Notes: generated from the letters alone by a model not told the origin. Numbered from the stretch's first letter, positions 45,915-55,099 are shown. The stretch: 64,000 bases of DNA from [Mycobacterium] fortunisiensis (GCF_019050325.1 NZ_VOMB01000002.1:412830-476829); one strand, 5' to 3'. Made by a program: numbers and translations.

Positions 45915-47066
45915 GTGAGAGATGTGCTGAGCACCTTGTTAGCGGTGTGGCGCGCCGGCGGCACCGCCGGCGTGGGGACCGTGGTGCGCACATTCCGGTC
46001 GGCGCCTCGGCCCGCGGGCGCGGCGATGGTGGTGGCCCCCGACGGTACGGTCGCCGGGTCGGTGTCGGGTGGCTGCGTCGAGGGTGCGGTGTACGAACTG
46101 GCGACCGAGGTGATGGCCAGTGGTGTCCCGGTGCTGCAGCGCTACGGCGTCAGCGATGACGCCGCCTTCGAGGTGGGCCTGACGTGTGGCGGCATCCTCG
46201 ATGTGTTCGTGGAACCGGTGTCGCAGCAGACGTTTCGGCAATTGGATGCCGTCGCCGACGACATCGAGGCGCACCGGCCGGTCGCGGTGGCCACCGTCAT
46301 CGCCCATCCGGATTCGTCGTGGATCGGCAGGCGTCTGGTGGTACATGGCGCCGACGCGGGCGACACGGCCGGCGCAATCGGGTCTGCGCGGGCCGACGCG
46401 GCCGTGGCTGACGATGCCCGCGGCCTGCTGGCGGCCGGCCGCAGCGAGGTGCTGACGTACGGCCCCGACGGGCAACGCCGAGGCGAAGGCATGCAGGTGT
46501 TCGTGGCCGGCCACGCGCCGCGGCCGCGGATGCTGGTTTTCGGTGCGATCGATTTCGCGGCCGCCGTCGCGCAACAGGGCACGTTCCTGGGCTACCGGGT
46601 CACGGTCTGCGATGCACGTCCGGTGTTCGCCACCACGGCCCGGTTCCCGACGGCCGACGAGGTGGTGGTGGATTGGCCGCACCGCTACCTGGCGGCGCAG
46701 GTCGAGGCCGGCGCGATCGATGCCCGCACGGTGATCTGTGTGCTGACGCATGACCCGAAGTTCGATGTGCCGCTGTTGGAGGTGGCGCTGCGGCTGCCCG
46801 AGGTGGCCTACATCGGGGCGATGGGGTCGCGGCGCACCCACGAGGACCGGATGGCGCGGTTGCGGGAGGCGGGGATGACCACCCTTGAGCTGGGTCGGCT
46901 GTCCAGCCCGATCGGCTTGGACCTGGGCGGGCGCACGCCCGAGGAGACGGCGGTGTCCATCGCCGCCGAGATCATCGCCCAGCGGTGGGGCGGGCGCGGG
47001 CAGCCGTTGACCCAGACCGACGGCCGCATCCACCACGAGTTAAGCGATCACTTAACTGGTTGTTGA
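45915..47066 (+). CDS. XdhC/CoxF-family maturation factor
   Basis: This 383-residue protein has an N-terminal XdhC-CoxI domain (AGSVSGGCVEGAVYE, GLTCGGILDVFVEP) and a C-terminal NAD-binding-like domain (IGAMGSRRTHEDR). XdhC-type proteins deliver or sulfurate the molybdenum cofactor of xanthine/CO dehydrogenases. As the first cox-operon gene it precedes coxM by 32 bases. A second, shorter XdhC-like protein lies after coxL. Confidence 0.86.
   Translation: MRDVLSTLLAVWRAGGTAGVGTVVRTFRSAPRPAGAAMVVAPDGTVAGSVSGGCVEGAVYELATEVMASGVPVLQRYGVSDDAAFEVGLTCGGILDVFVEPVSQQTFRQLDAVADDIEAHRPVAVATVIAHPDSSWIGRRLVVHGADAGDTAGAIGSARADAAVADDARGLLAAGRSEVLTYGPDGQRRGEGMQVFVAGHAPRPRMLVFGAIDFAAAVAQQGTFLGYRVTVCDARPVFATTARFPTADEVVVDWPHRYLAAQVEAGAIDARTVICVLTHDPKFDVPLLEVALRLPEVAYIGAMGSRRTHEDRMARLREAGMTTLELGRLSSPIGLDLGGRTPEETAVSIAAEIIAQRWGGRGQPLTQTDGRIHHELSDHLTGC
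47039..47056. promoter_or_regulatory. Inverted repeat at the end of xdhC
   Basis: GTTAAG-cgatca-CTTAAC is a perfect 6-6-6 inverted repeat overlapping the last codons of the xdhC-like gene, 28 bases before the CRP-like site ahead of coxM. It may be an operator, or a coincidence of coding sequence. Confidence 0.4.
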
Positions 47067-47083
47067 CGCCGCCGCCGATCAGG

Positions 47084-47099
47084 TGTGAGCTGGCTCACA
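47084..47099 (+). promoter_or_regulatory. CRP/cAMP-receptor-type site overlapping coxM start
   Basis: TGTGAGCTGGCTCACA fits the TGTGA-N6-TCACA consensus exactly and is itself a 7-2-7 palindrome. Its last base is the A of the coxM ATG. Mycobacterial Crp1/Crp2-type regulators bind such sites; at this position binding would most simply block transcription into, or translation initiation of, coxM. Confidence 0.6.
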
Positions 47100-47986
47100 T
47101 GCAGGTTCCGGGCCCTTTCGAATATGAGCGCGCCACCAGCGTCGACCACGCGGTCGGACTGCTGGACCGGTTGGGTGAGGACGCCAGGATCGTCGCCGGC
47201 GGGCACAGCCTGCTGCCGATGATGAAGCTGCGCATCGCCAACCCCGAATATCTCGTCGACATCAACGACCTGGCCCTCGAGTTGGGCTACATCTCTGTTT
47301 CGGACGTCAGCTCCCCACTCCTGGTGCGGATCGGTGCGATGGCCCGGCACCGCCAGGTGCTGGAGTCGGACCGGCTGGCGGCGGTGTGCCCCATCTTCCG
47401 GGACGCGGAACGGGTGATCGCCGACCCCGTGGTGCGGAACCGGGGCACGCTCGGTGGCTCACTGTGCCAGGCCGACCCGGCCGAGGACCTGACCACCGTG
47501 TGCCGGGTGCTGGGGGCAACGTGTCTGGCGCGCGGTCCGTCGGGGGAGCGGGAGATCCCCATCGATGAATTTCTGACCGGCCCTTACGAGACTGCGCTGG
47601 CCCACAACGAGATGCTGATCGAAGTGCGCATTCCGCTGCGCCATCGGACCTCCAGCGCCTACGCGAAAGTGGAACGCCGGGTGGGGGATTGGGCGGTGAC
47701 CGCGGCCGGCGCCCAGGTGACGCTGTCCGCGGATTCGGAAGGCGCCGAGATCGCGGCGGCGCGGATCGGTCTCACCGCGGTGAACGCCGACCCGGGCGCA
47801 CTGCGTGCGGTGTCGGATTCGCTGGTGGGGCGCCCGGCCCGGGAGGAGACCTTCATCGAGGCGGGCGCGGCCGCCGCGCAGGCCTGTGAGCCGGTCAGCG
47901 ATATGCGGGGCAGCGCCGACTACAAACGCCACCTGGCCTCCGAACTGACCATCCGCACTCTGCGCACCGCGGTAGAAAGGGCATGA
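47099..47986 (+). CDS. coxM: CO dehydrogenase medium (FAD) subunit CoxM
   Basis: This 295-residue FAD-binding subunit has AGGHS (33-37) and TLGGSLCQADPAEDL (about 117-131), the two FAD-pyrophosphate loops of molybdenum hydroxylase medium subunits, and a C-terminal FAD domain with TAVNADP. It accepts electrons from the 2Fe-2S centres of CoxS and passes them toward the respiratory chain. The start overlaps the CRP-type palindrome. Confidence 0.93.
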   Translation: MQVPGPFEYERATSVDHAVGLLDRLGEDARIVAGGHSLLPMMKLRIANPEYLVDINDLALELGYISVSDVSSPLLVRIGAMARHRQVLESDRLAAVCPIFRDAERVIADPVVRNRGTLGGSLCQADPAEDLTTVCRVLGATCLARGPSGEREIPIDEFLTGPYETALAHNEMLIEVRIPLRHRTSSAYAKVERRVGDWAVTAAGAQVTLSADSEGAEIAAARIGLTAVNADPGALRAVSDSLVGRPAREETFIEAGAAAAQACEPVSDMRGSADYKRHLASELTIRTLRTAVERA

Positions 47987-47989
47987 CCC

Positions 47990-48481
47990 ATGCAGGTCAA
48001 CATGACGGTCAACGGTGACGCGGTGAGCGCCGAGATCGAGCCGCGGATGCTGCTGGTGCACTTCCTGCGCGACCACCTGGGTTTGACCGGAACACATTGG
48101 GGCTGTGACACCTCCAACTGCGGCACCTGTGTCGTCGACGTCGACGGCGAACCGGTGAAGTCCTGCACCATGCTGGCCGCGATGGCGTCCGGGCATGCGA
48201 TCCGCACCGTCGAGGGGATGGAGGTCGATGGCCACCTGGACCCGGTGCAGGAGGGATTCATGCAGTGCCACGGACTGCAGTGCGGGTTCTGCACGCCGGG
48301 CATGATGATCACCGCCCGAGCGCTGCTGGACCGTAACCCGGACCCGAGCGAAGACGAGATCCGCGAGGCCATCTCGGGTCAGATCTGCCGCTGCACCGGC
48401 TACACCACGATCGTGCGATCGGTGTTGTGGGCGGCGCGGCACATCCGCGAGTCGGCTGCGGATGAGGAGGTCACGGCATGA
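47990..48481 (+). CDS. coxS: CO dehydrogenase small (2Fe-2S) subunit CoxS
   Basis: This 163-residue protein has two 2Fe-2S clusters: the plant-type cluster at C39, C44, C47 and C59 (GCDTSNCGTC...SC), and the helical cluster at C98, C101, C133 and C135 (CGFC...CRC). Its stop overlaps the coxL start by four bases. It carries electrons from the Mo-Cu site to FAD. Confidence 0.95.
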   Translation: MQVNMTVNGDAVSAEIEPRMLLVHFLRDHLGLTGTHWGCDTSNCGTCVVDVDGEPVKSCTMLAAMASGHAIRTVEGMEVDGHLDPVQEGFMQCHGLQCGFCTPGMMITARALLDRNPDPSEDEIREAISGQICRCTGYTTIVRSVLWAARHIRESAADEEVTA

Positions 48482-50877
48482 CGACGCTGGAGAACCCGGT
48501 CGACCGGCCCGAGGACACCGCGGTCAACGACGAGAAGCCGTGTGGCCACGGCCGGATGCTGCGCAAGGAGGATCCCCGGTTCATCCGGGGCCGAGGCCAC
48601 TATGTCGACGATGTGAAACTGCCCGGCATGCTGCATCTGGCGATCCTGCGTTCGCCGTATGCACACGCCAGGATCGCCGGTATCGATGTGACTGCCGCAC
48701 AGGCACATCCGAAGGTCAAGGCCGTGGTCACCGGTGCCGACCTGGCGGACAAGGGGCTGGCCTGGATGCCCACGCTGTCGGGCGACGTGCAGGCGGTGCT
48801 GGCCACCGACAAGGTGCGGTTCCAGGGCCAGGAGGTGGCATTCGTCGTCGCCGAGGACCGCTATTCGGCCCGGGATGCCCTGGAACTCATCGACGTCGAC
48901 TATGACCCGCTGGACCCGGTCATCGACGCCCGCCACGCGCTGGATGCAGACGCGCCGGTGATCCGCACGGATCTGGAGGGCAAGACCGACAACCACTGCT
49001 TCGATTGGGAGACCGGGGATGCCGCGGCCACGGACGCCGCGTTCGCCAGGGCCGACGTGGTCCTCAGGCAGGAGATGGTCTATCCCCGTGTGCATCCCGC
49101 GCCGATGGAAACCTGTGGCGCGGTGGCCGATCTGGATCCGGTGTCGGGCAAGTTGACGCTGTGGTGCACGTCGCAGGCCCCGCACGCGCACCGCACGCTC
49201 TACGCGCTGGTGGCCGGGCTGCCCGAGCACAAGATCCGGGTGATCTCGCCGGACATCGGTGGCGGATTCGGTAACAAGGTGCCGATCTATCCCGGCTACG
49301 TGTGCGCGATCGTCGGTTCGCTGGTGTTGGGCAAGCCGGTGAAGTGGATGGAGGACCGCAGCGAAAACCTCACCAGCACAGGGTTTGCCCGCGACTACAT
49401 CATGGTCGGGGAGATCGCCGCGAGCGCCGACGGCAAGATCCTGGCGATCCGGTCCAACGTGCTGGCCGACCACGGTGCCTTCAACGGCACGGCAGCGCCG
49501 GTGAAGTACCCGGCCGGTTTCTTCGGGGTGTTCACCGGCAGCTACGACATCGAGGCCGCGTACTGCCACATGACCGCCGTGTACACGAACAAGGCGCCCG
49601 GCGGCGTGGCCTACGCCTGCTCGTTCCGCATCACCGAGGCGGTGTACTTCGTCGAGCGCCTGGTCGATTGCCTGGCCTACGAGATGAAGCTGGATCCGGC
49701 CGAGCTGCGGCTGCGAAATCTGCTGAAACCAGAGCAGTTCCCGTACAAGTCCAAGACCGGCTGGGTGTACGACTCCGGTGAGTACGAGAAGACCATGCGG
49801 CTGGCCATGCAGATGATCGACTACGACGGCCTGCGCGCCGAGCAGCGCGAGAAGCGGGAACGCGGCGAGCTGATGGGCATCGGGATGTCGTTCTTCACCG
49901 AGGCGGTGGGCGCCGGCCCCCGCAAGGACATGGACATCCTCGGCCTGGGCATGGCCGACGGGTGCGAACTGCGGGTGCATCCCACCGGAAAAGCCGTGGT
50001 GCGGTTGAGTGTTCAGACCCAGGGCCAAGGCCATGAGACGACATTCGCGCAGATCGTCGCCGAGGAGCTCGGGATCCCGCCCGAGGACATCGATGTGGTG
50101 CACGGCGACACCGACCAGACCCCGTTCGGCCTGGGCACCTACGGAAGCCGCTCCACACCGGTATCGGGTGCGGCGGCGGCGCTGGTGGCGCGAAAGGTTC
50201 GGGACAAGGCCAAGATCATCGCGTCGGGCATGCTGGAGGCTTCGGTCGCCGACCTGGAATGGGACAAGGGCAGCTTCCACGTCAAAGGTGACCCGACCGC
50301 GTCGGTGACCATCGCCGACATCGCGATGCGGGCCCACGGCGCCGGTGATCTGCCGGACGGGATCGAGGGCGGGCTGGACGCCCAGATCTGTTACAACCCG
50401 GAGAATCTCACCTATCCCTATGGTGCGTATTTCTGCGTCGTCGACATCGATCCGGGCACCGCCGTGGTCAAGGTGCGCCGCTTCCTGGCGGTCGACGACT
50501 GCGGCACCCGGATCAACCCGATGATCATCGAGGGGCAGGTACACGGCGGCCTGGTCGACGGCATCGGCATGGCGCTGATGGAGATGATCGCCTTCGACGA
50601 GGACGGCAACTGTCTGGGCGGATCGTTGATGGACTACCTGATCCCCACCGCGATGGAGGTGCCGCACTTCGAAACCGGTCACACCGTCACCCCGTCACCG
50701 CACCACCCGATCGGCGCGAAGGGCATCGGCGAGTCCGCGACGGTGGGCTCACCGCCGGCTGTCGTCAATGCCGTGGTGGATGCCCTGGCGCCGTTCGGGG
50801 TTCGGCACGCCGACATGCCGCTCACCCCGTCACGGGTGTGGGAGGCCATGCAGGGCAGGGCCAGGCCCCCGATCTAG
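48478..50877 (+). CDS. coxL: CO dehydrogenase large (Mo-Cu) subunit CoxL, form I
   Basis: This 799-residue catalytic subunit contains the form I signature A378-YACSF-R384, whose Cys (C381) carries the copper bridge. Form II enzymes lack this motif. The catalytic-type Glu of GAKGIGES (about E752) and the molybdopterin-contact segments GQGHETT and TPFGLGTYGSR are also present. It oxidises CO to CO2 with water. Together with CoxM and CoxS it makes an authentic aerobic CO dehydrogenase that feeds electrons to the respiratory chain. Confidence 0.96.
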   Translation: MTTLENPVDRPEDTAVNDEKPCGHGRMLRKEDPRFIRGRGHYVDDVKLPGMLHLAILRSPYAHARIAGIDVTAAQAHPKVKAVVTGADLADKGLAWMPTLSGDVQAVLATDKVRFQGQEVAFVVAEDRYSARDALELIDVDYDPLDPVIDARHALDADAPVIRTDLEGKTDNHCFDWETGDAAATDAAFARADVVLRQEMVYPRVHPAPMETCGAVADLDPVSGKLTLWCTSQAPHAHRTLYALVAGLPEHKIRVISPDIGGGFGNKVPIYPGYVCAIVGSLVLGKPVKWMEDRSENLTSTGFARDYIMVGEIAASADGKILAIRSNVLADHGAFNGTAAPVKYPAGFFGVFTGSYDIEAAYCHMTAVYTNKAPGGVAYACSFRITEAVYFVERLVDCLAYEMKLDPAELRLRNLLKPEQFPYKSKTGWVYDSGEYEKTMRLAMQMIDYDGLRAEQREKRERGELMGIGMSFFTEAVGAGPRKDMDILGLGMADGCELRVHPTGKAVVRLSVQTQGQGHETTFAQIVAEELGIPPEDIDVVHGDTDQTPFGLGTYGSRSTPVSGAAAALVARKVRDKAKIIASGMLEASVADLEWDKGSFHVKGDPTASVTIADIAMRAHGAGDLPDGIEGGLDAQICYNPENLTYPYGAYFCVVDIDPGTAVVKVRRFLAVDDCGTRINPMIIEGQVHGGLVDGIGMALMEMIAFDEDGNCLGGSLMDYLIPTAMEVPHFETGHTVTPSPHHPIGAKGIGESATVGSPPAVVNAVVDALAPFGVRHADMPLTPSRVWEAMQGRARPPI

Positions 50878-50887
50878 AGGAGCTTCG

Positions 50888-51634
50888 ATGACTCTCGGTG
50901 AGCGCGCAGCGCAACTGCGTCGGGCCCGCACCCCGTTCGTGCACGCCACGGTGGTGCGCGCACAGCAGCCCACCTCCGTACATCCGGGGGACGAGGCAAT
51001 CCTGTTGGCCGACGGCACAATCGAGGGGTTCGTCGGAGGACATTGCGCGCAGAACTCGGTCCGCAAGGCAGCACTGGGGGCATTGCAGGTGGGCAAGAGC
51101 GTGCTGCTGCGGGTACTGCCCGACGGGGACGTGCATTTCCCGGAAGCGCCGGGCGCGTGCGTGGTGGTCAACCCGTGTCTGTCCGGCGGTGCCCTGGAGA
51201 TCTTCCTGGCGCCCGAGGTGCCCGCACCGCTGGTGCAGATCGCCGGTGGCACGCCGATCGCCGACGCGATGGTCGAGCTGTGCGGAATCCTCGGCTACGA
51301 GGTGCGACGCCTCGATAGCGACACACCGGCCGACCTGGCCGACACCACGGCGGTGGTGATCGCGAGCCTGGGCGGCGTGGAGGCCGAGATGATCCGGGCC
51401 GCACTGGAGGCCGGCGTCGGCTACGTCGGTCTCGTCGCCAGTCGGGTGCGAGGTGCCGCGATCCTTGACGGGCTCGGTCTTTCGGAAGCCGAGCGCGCCA
51501 GGGTACACACCCCGGTCGGGCTGCCCATCGGCGCGCAGACCCCGGCCGAGATCGCGGTCTCGATCATGGCCGAGGTGATCGAACGCATCAGGCTCGGCGG
51601 CCTCGACCAGCACTGCGCGGCACATGGACACTGA
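50888..51634 (+). CDS. Second XdhC/CoxI-type maturation protein
   Basis: This 248-residue protein of the XdhC-CoxI family has FVGGHCAQNSVRKAALGAL (the Cys-containing N-terminal motif) and a C-terminal half ending VGLPIGAQTPAEIAVSIMAEV, as in XdhC-like proteins. ATG 50888 follows GAGGAG. It overlaps coxD by 11 bases. No molybdenum-cofactor cytidylyltransferase-like gene lies between it and coxD. Confidence 0.86.
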   Translation: MTLGERAAQLRRARTPFVHATVVRAQQPTSVHPGDEAILLADGTIEGFVGGHCAQNSVRKAALGALQVGKSVLLRVLPDGDVHFPEAPGACVVVNPCLSGGALEIFLAPEVPAPLVQIAGGTPIADAMVELCGILGYEVRRLDSDTPADLADTTAVVIASLGGVEAEMIRAALEAGVGYVGLVASRVRGAAILDGLGLSEAERARVHTPVGLPIGAQTPAEIAVSIMAEVIERIRLGGLDQHCAAHGH

Positions 51635-52523
51635 TCCAGTCTTCCGCGGTGTCGAGGATGTGGTGCGACGGTTCGATGCCTGCGACTACCTGCTCGACGA
51701 CGGCACCGCCACCGCCATCTACCTTGCCGTCACCCTGGGCCGCCCGTTGCTGCTGGAGGGTGAGCCCGGCGTGGGCAAGACCACGGCAGCCAAAACCCTT
51801 GCCGCCGTGCTCGACACGCCGCTGGTGCGGCTGCAGTGCTATGAAGGTCTGACGGCGAGCGAGGCACTCTACGATTGGAACTACCAGCGCCAGCTGCTGT
51901 CCATCCGGCTGTCCGAGGCGCACGGCGGCGAGCGGGCCGGGCAACTCGACGAGGCGCACCTCTACACCGAGGCCTACCTCATCGACCGGCCCATCCTGCA
52001 GTGCGTGCGGCACCGTGGACCACGGCCACCGGTGCTCCTGGTCGACGAAATCGACCGGGCCGATGACGAATTCGAAGCGCTACTGCTGGAGTTCCTCGGC
52101 GAGGCCGCGGTCACCGTCCCTGAACTCGGTACCTTCGTCGCCCAGCGACCGCCGATCGTGGTGTTGACGTCCAACCGCAGCCGCGATCTGCACGACGCCC
52201 TGCGTCGGCGCTGCCTGTACCACTGGATCGAGTACCCGCAGCGCGAACGGGCCGTCGCGATCGTCCGCCGCACGGTGCCGGGCGCCACCGCACCGCTCAT
52301 CGAGCGCGCCACCCAATTCGTGGGTACGGCAAGGGATCTCGACCTCGACAAGGCGCCCGGAATCGCCGAGATCATCGACTGGGTGGCGGCCCTGGTGGCA
52401 CTGGGTGTGGCGGACCTGGTCGACCCTGCCGCGCTGGAAACCCTCGGAGCCCTGGCCAAGACACCCGACGACACCGCCCAGCTCCGTGACGCCCTGCTGG
52501 AACTGAAAGGAAGTCCCTTATGA
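51624..52523 (+). CDS. coxD: MoxR-type AAA ATPase CoxD
   Basis: This 299-residue AAA+ ATPase has Walker A GEPGVGKT (46-53), Walker B LLVDEIDRAD, sensor 1 VLTSNRSRDLHDALRRRC and an arginine-finger-like R following it. CoxD proteins, with the VWA protein CoxE, assemble the copper-sulfur-molybdenum centre of CoxL. The gene is translationally coupled to its neighbours by overlaps on both sides. Confidence 0.9.
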   Translation: MDTDPVFRGVEDVVRRFDACDYLLDDGTATAIYLAVTLGRPLLLEGEPGVGKTTAAKTLAAVLDTPLVRLQCYEGLTASEALYDWNYQRQLLSIRLSEAHGGERAGQLDEAHLYTEAYLIDRPILQCVRHRGPRPPVLLVDEIDRADDEFEALLLEFLGEAAVTVPELGTFVAQRPPIVVLTSNRSRDLHDALRRRCLYHWIEYPQRERAVAIVRRTVPGATAPLIERATQFVGTARDLDLDKAPGIAEIIDWVAALVALGVADLVDPAALETLGALAKTPDDTAQLRDALLELKGSPL

Positions 52524-53149
52524 AGATCGCCAACGAGTTCACCGTCAGCGTGCCCGTCGAGCAGGCCTGGGACGTGCTCACCGATCTCGAACAGGTGGTC
52601 CCGCTGATGCCCGGAGCGCAGCTGACCGGGCGTGACGGCGAGGACACGTTGGGCAAGGTGAAGGTGAAGGTGGGGCCGGTCACCAGCGAGTTCAACGGCA
52701 AAGTTCATTTCGTCGAACAGAACCGCGAGGAGCACCGCGCCGTGATCGACGCGAAGGGCAAGGAGGCCCGCGGCACGGGCAACGCGGCCGCCACCGTGAC
52801 CGCTCGGCTGCACGACGCCGGGCCGGTCACCCGCGTCACCGTCGACACCGACCTCAAGGTGGTGGGCAAGCTCGCCCAGTTCGGCAGCAGCATGCTGCAG
52901 GACGTGTCGGAGAAACTGCTCGGCGAGTTCGTCGAGTCGTTGGAGGCCAAGCTCGCCACCGGCGCGGCTCCGGCTTCGCCGGCCGCTCCCCAGGGCGTTC
53001 CGCCGGCCGAACCGGAACCGATTGACCTGATCTCCCTGGCCGGCGGCAGCGCCCTGAAAAAATACGGGCCGCGCGTCGCGGGGGCGTTCCTGTTGGCGGC
53101 GCTGGTGTTCACGATCGGGCGGTTACGGATCGCGCGTGCCCGCAGATGA
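52520..53149 (+). CDS. coxG: CoxG, SRPBCC protein with membrane anchor
   Basis: This 209-residue protein has an N-terminal SRPBCC (START-like hydrophobic-pocket) domain (1-150: MKIANEFTVSVPVEQAWDVL, LMPGAQLTG), a Pro/Ala-rich linker, and a C-terminal hydrophobic helix (about 185-203) followed by arginines. CoxG proteins couple CO dehydrogenase to the membrane and quinone pool; the pocket could bind a quinone tail. It overlaps coxD and coxE by four bases each. Confidence 0.9.
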   Translation: MKIANEFTVSVPVEQAWDVLTDLEQVVPLMPGAQLTGRDGEDTLGKVKVKVGPVTSEFNGKVHFVEQNREEHRAVIDAKGKEARGTGNAAATVTARLHDAGPVTRVTVDTDLKVVGKLAQFGSSMLQDVSEKLLGEFVESLEAKLATGAAPASPAAPQGVPPAEPEPIDLISLAGGSALKKYGPRVAGAFLLAALVFTIGRLRIARARR

Positions 53150-54333
53150 CCGCACCGGTTCTGCTGCGCGGGGTAGATCTCGCGGCGTTCGCCGTGGCCC
53201 TGGTCGACCGGCTCCGTGCGGGTGGGGTGACGGTATCGGCGGTCGGCCCCGCGACGTTGGTGCAGGCGATGCGCGAGCTGGCACCGGCCGACCGCGCTCG
53301 GTTGTACTGGACGGCGCGGCTCTCACTCGTCACCCGTGTCGAAGACCTGCCTGCCTTCGACGCCGTGTTCGAGGCGGTGTTCGCCGATGCCGTCATCGGT
53401 CTGGACCCGCCCGGTCTCAAGCGGTCGGCGCTGGCGTCGACCGTGCCGTCCGGCACCACGACCACAGCCGGGCCGGTCAGCACCGGTGATCTGCCCTGGA
53501 CGACGCGCCCCGCGGTTGTCTCCGGGGCCACCGGGACGCCCGACGGTGCCTTTCTGCCCGATCTCGCGCCCAGTTGGCTGGCCGGGCGCACCGACGAGCC
53601 GTTCGATCGGTTCGACGCCGACGAGCTGAGGCAGCTCGGAGTCTGGCTGGAAAACGCGCAGGCCCGCTGGCCGCACCGACGCTCGCTGCGCCGGCGGCGC
53701 CACCCCGCCGGGCGGCGCGTCGATCTGAGGGAGACCATCAGGGCCTCCCGGACCACCGGCTGGGAGCCGCTGCAGGTGGCCAGGACCCGCGCCCGCACCG
53801 ACCCCCGGCGAGTCGTTCTGGTGTGTGACGTCAGCGGTTCGATGCAGCCCTACGCGGCGGTGTATCTGCATTTGATGCGGGCGACGGCACTGCGCCGGAC
53901 CGGACGGCGTCCCGAGGTGTTCGCCTTCGCCACCCGGCTCACCCGCCTGACCGCGGTGCTTGCCCACCGCTCGGCGGAGCTGGCGTTGGCCCGGGCCAAC
54001 GAGAAGGTCGACGATCGCTACGGCGGTACCCGGCTGGCCGGCTCGATCGGCGCGTTGCTGGGTGGGCCGCACGGGCACGCGCTGCGGGGTGCGGTGGTGC
54101 TGATCGCCTCTGACGGTTGGGATTCGGACCCGCCGGAGTTGCTGCGTCGGGTGATGGTCCGGTTGCGCCGCCGGGCGCACCTGGTGGTCTGGCTCAACCC
54201 ACGCGCGGCGGCACCGGGATACGTGCCGTTGGCCGGATCGATGGCAGCCGCGTTACCGCTGTGCGATCAGTTTCTCCCGGCTCACACGCTCACCGGCCTG
54301 CGCGCGGTGTTCGAGACGATCGCCGGTGATTAG
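53146..54333 (+). CDS. coxE: VWA-domain protein CoxE
   Basis: This 395-residue protein has a C-terminal von Willebrand factor A domain whose MIDAS motif begins DVSGSM (228-233), with later T and D positions (ASDGWDSDP). Its N-terminal region is Arg-rich (RRSLRRRRHPAGRRVDL). CoxE works with the AAA ATPase CoxD in maturation of CoxL. It is the last gene of the operon and overlaps the convergent dedA-like gene by four bases. Confidence 0.9.
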   Translation: MTAPVLLRGVDLAAFAVALVDRLRAGGVTVSAVGPATLVQAMRELAPADRARLYWTARLSLVTRVEDLPAFDAVFEAVFADAVIGLDPPGLKRSALASTVPSGTTTTAGPVSTGDLPWTTRPAVVSGATGTPDGAFLPDLAPSWLAGRTDEPFDRFDADELRQLGVWLENAQARWPHRRSLRRRRHPAGRRVDLRETIRASRTTGWEPLQVARTRARTDPRRVVLVCDVSGSMQPYAAVYLHLMRATALRRTGRRPEVFAFATRLTRLTAVLAHRSAELALARANEKVDDRYGGTRLAGSIGALLGGPHGHALRGAVVLIASDGWDSDPPELLRRVMVRLRRRAHLVVWLNPRAAAPGYVPLAGSMAAALPLCDQFLPAHTLTGLRAVFETIAGD

Positions 54334-55064
54334 GCCTGCTGCTCGGTGGCGCCCTTGGCGGCGCGACGGCGCTTGAACCATTCCCAGAACATCGGGGTGA
54401 CCGAGGCCAGCACGATCAGGATGAAGATCGGCTCGAGCAGCTTCTGGATGATCTCGAACTGCCCCAGCCAGTAGCCGAGCAGCACGAGGCCGACACCCCA
54501 CACGACCGCACCGAGAACGTTGAACGTCGTGAACACCGAGTAGCGCATCTTGGCGGCGCCGGCCACGATCGGGGCCAGGGTCCGCACGATCGGCACGAAC
54601 CGGGCGATGACGATGGCGAACGGGCCGCGCTGCTCGAAGAATCCATGCGCCTCGTCCAGGTATTTCTGCTTGAGGAACCGGGCGTCGGGTTTGAACATCT
54701 CGACACCGATGAAACGGCCGATGAGGTATCCGGCCTGGCCCCCGAGGATCGCTGCGACCGGGATGAACACCAGCAGCTGCCACAGCTGGAAGTTGGCGTC
54801 CACCGCCGTCCCCTCCGCGGCGGTCCCCGCGGCCAGCATGCCAGCCACGAACAACAGCGAGTCACCGGGCAGGACCGGGAACAGCACGCCCGACTCGACG
54901 AAGACGACGATCAGGATGCCCAGCAGAGCCAAGGTGCCGAAGGACCCGATGAGGTGCACTGGGTCCATGAAATCCGGCATGAGTGCCAGATTGGTCGTAA
55001 CCTCGGGGAGGGCGGTGTCGATCACGACTCCCAAGGGTACCTGGGCAGTGCTGCCGGTATTCAC
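54330..55064 (-). CDS. DedA-family membrane protein
   Basis: This 244-residue protein has five or six hydrophobic segments and the DedA signatures GSFGTLALLGILIVVFVESG, FPVLPGDSLL, and RFVPIVRTLAPIVAGAAKM (the re-entrant arm with a key Arg). DedA proteins flip or recycle polyprenyl or phospholipid carriers. GTG 55064 is the longest start; a GTG at 55022 would give about 230 residues, closer to the M. tuberculosis homologue. No strong Shine-Dalgarno precedes 55064. Confidence 0.85.
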   Translation of the reverse strand: MNTGSTAQVPLGVVIDTALPEVTTNLALMPDFMDPVHLIGSFGTLALLGILIVVFVESGVLFPVLPGDSLLFVAGMLAAGTAAEGTAVDANFQLWQLLVFIPVAAILGGQAGYLIGRFIGVEMFKPDARFLKQKYLDEAHGFFEQRGPFAIVIARFVPIVRTLAPIVAGAAKMRYSVFTTFNVLGAVVWGVGLVLLGYWLGQFEIIQKLLEPIFILIVLASVTPMFWEWFKRRRAAKGATEQQA

Positions 55065-55099
55065 CTGCGATAACCCGCATCCAGACGGAAGGAATCGCC

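Noticed and set aside
48400..50682. 760-codon minus-strand open frame
   Set aside because: Antisense to coxL, with His/Gly/Arg-rich shadow composition and no ribosome-binding site.
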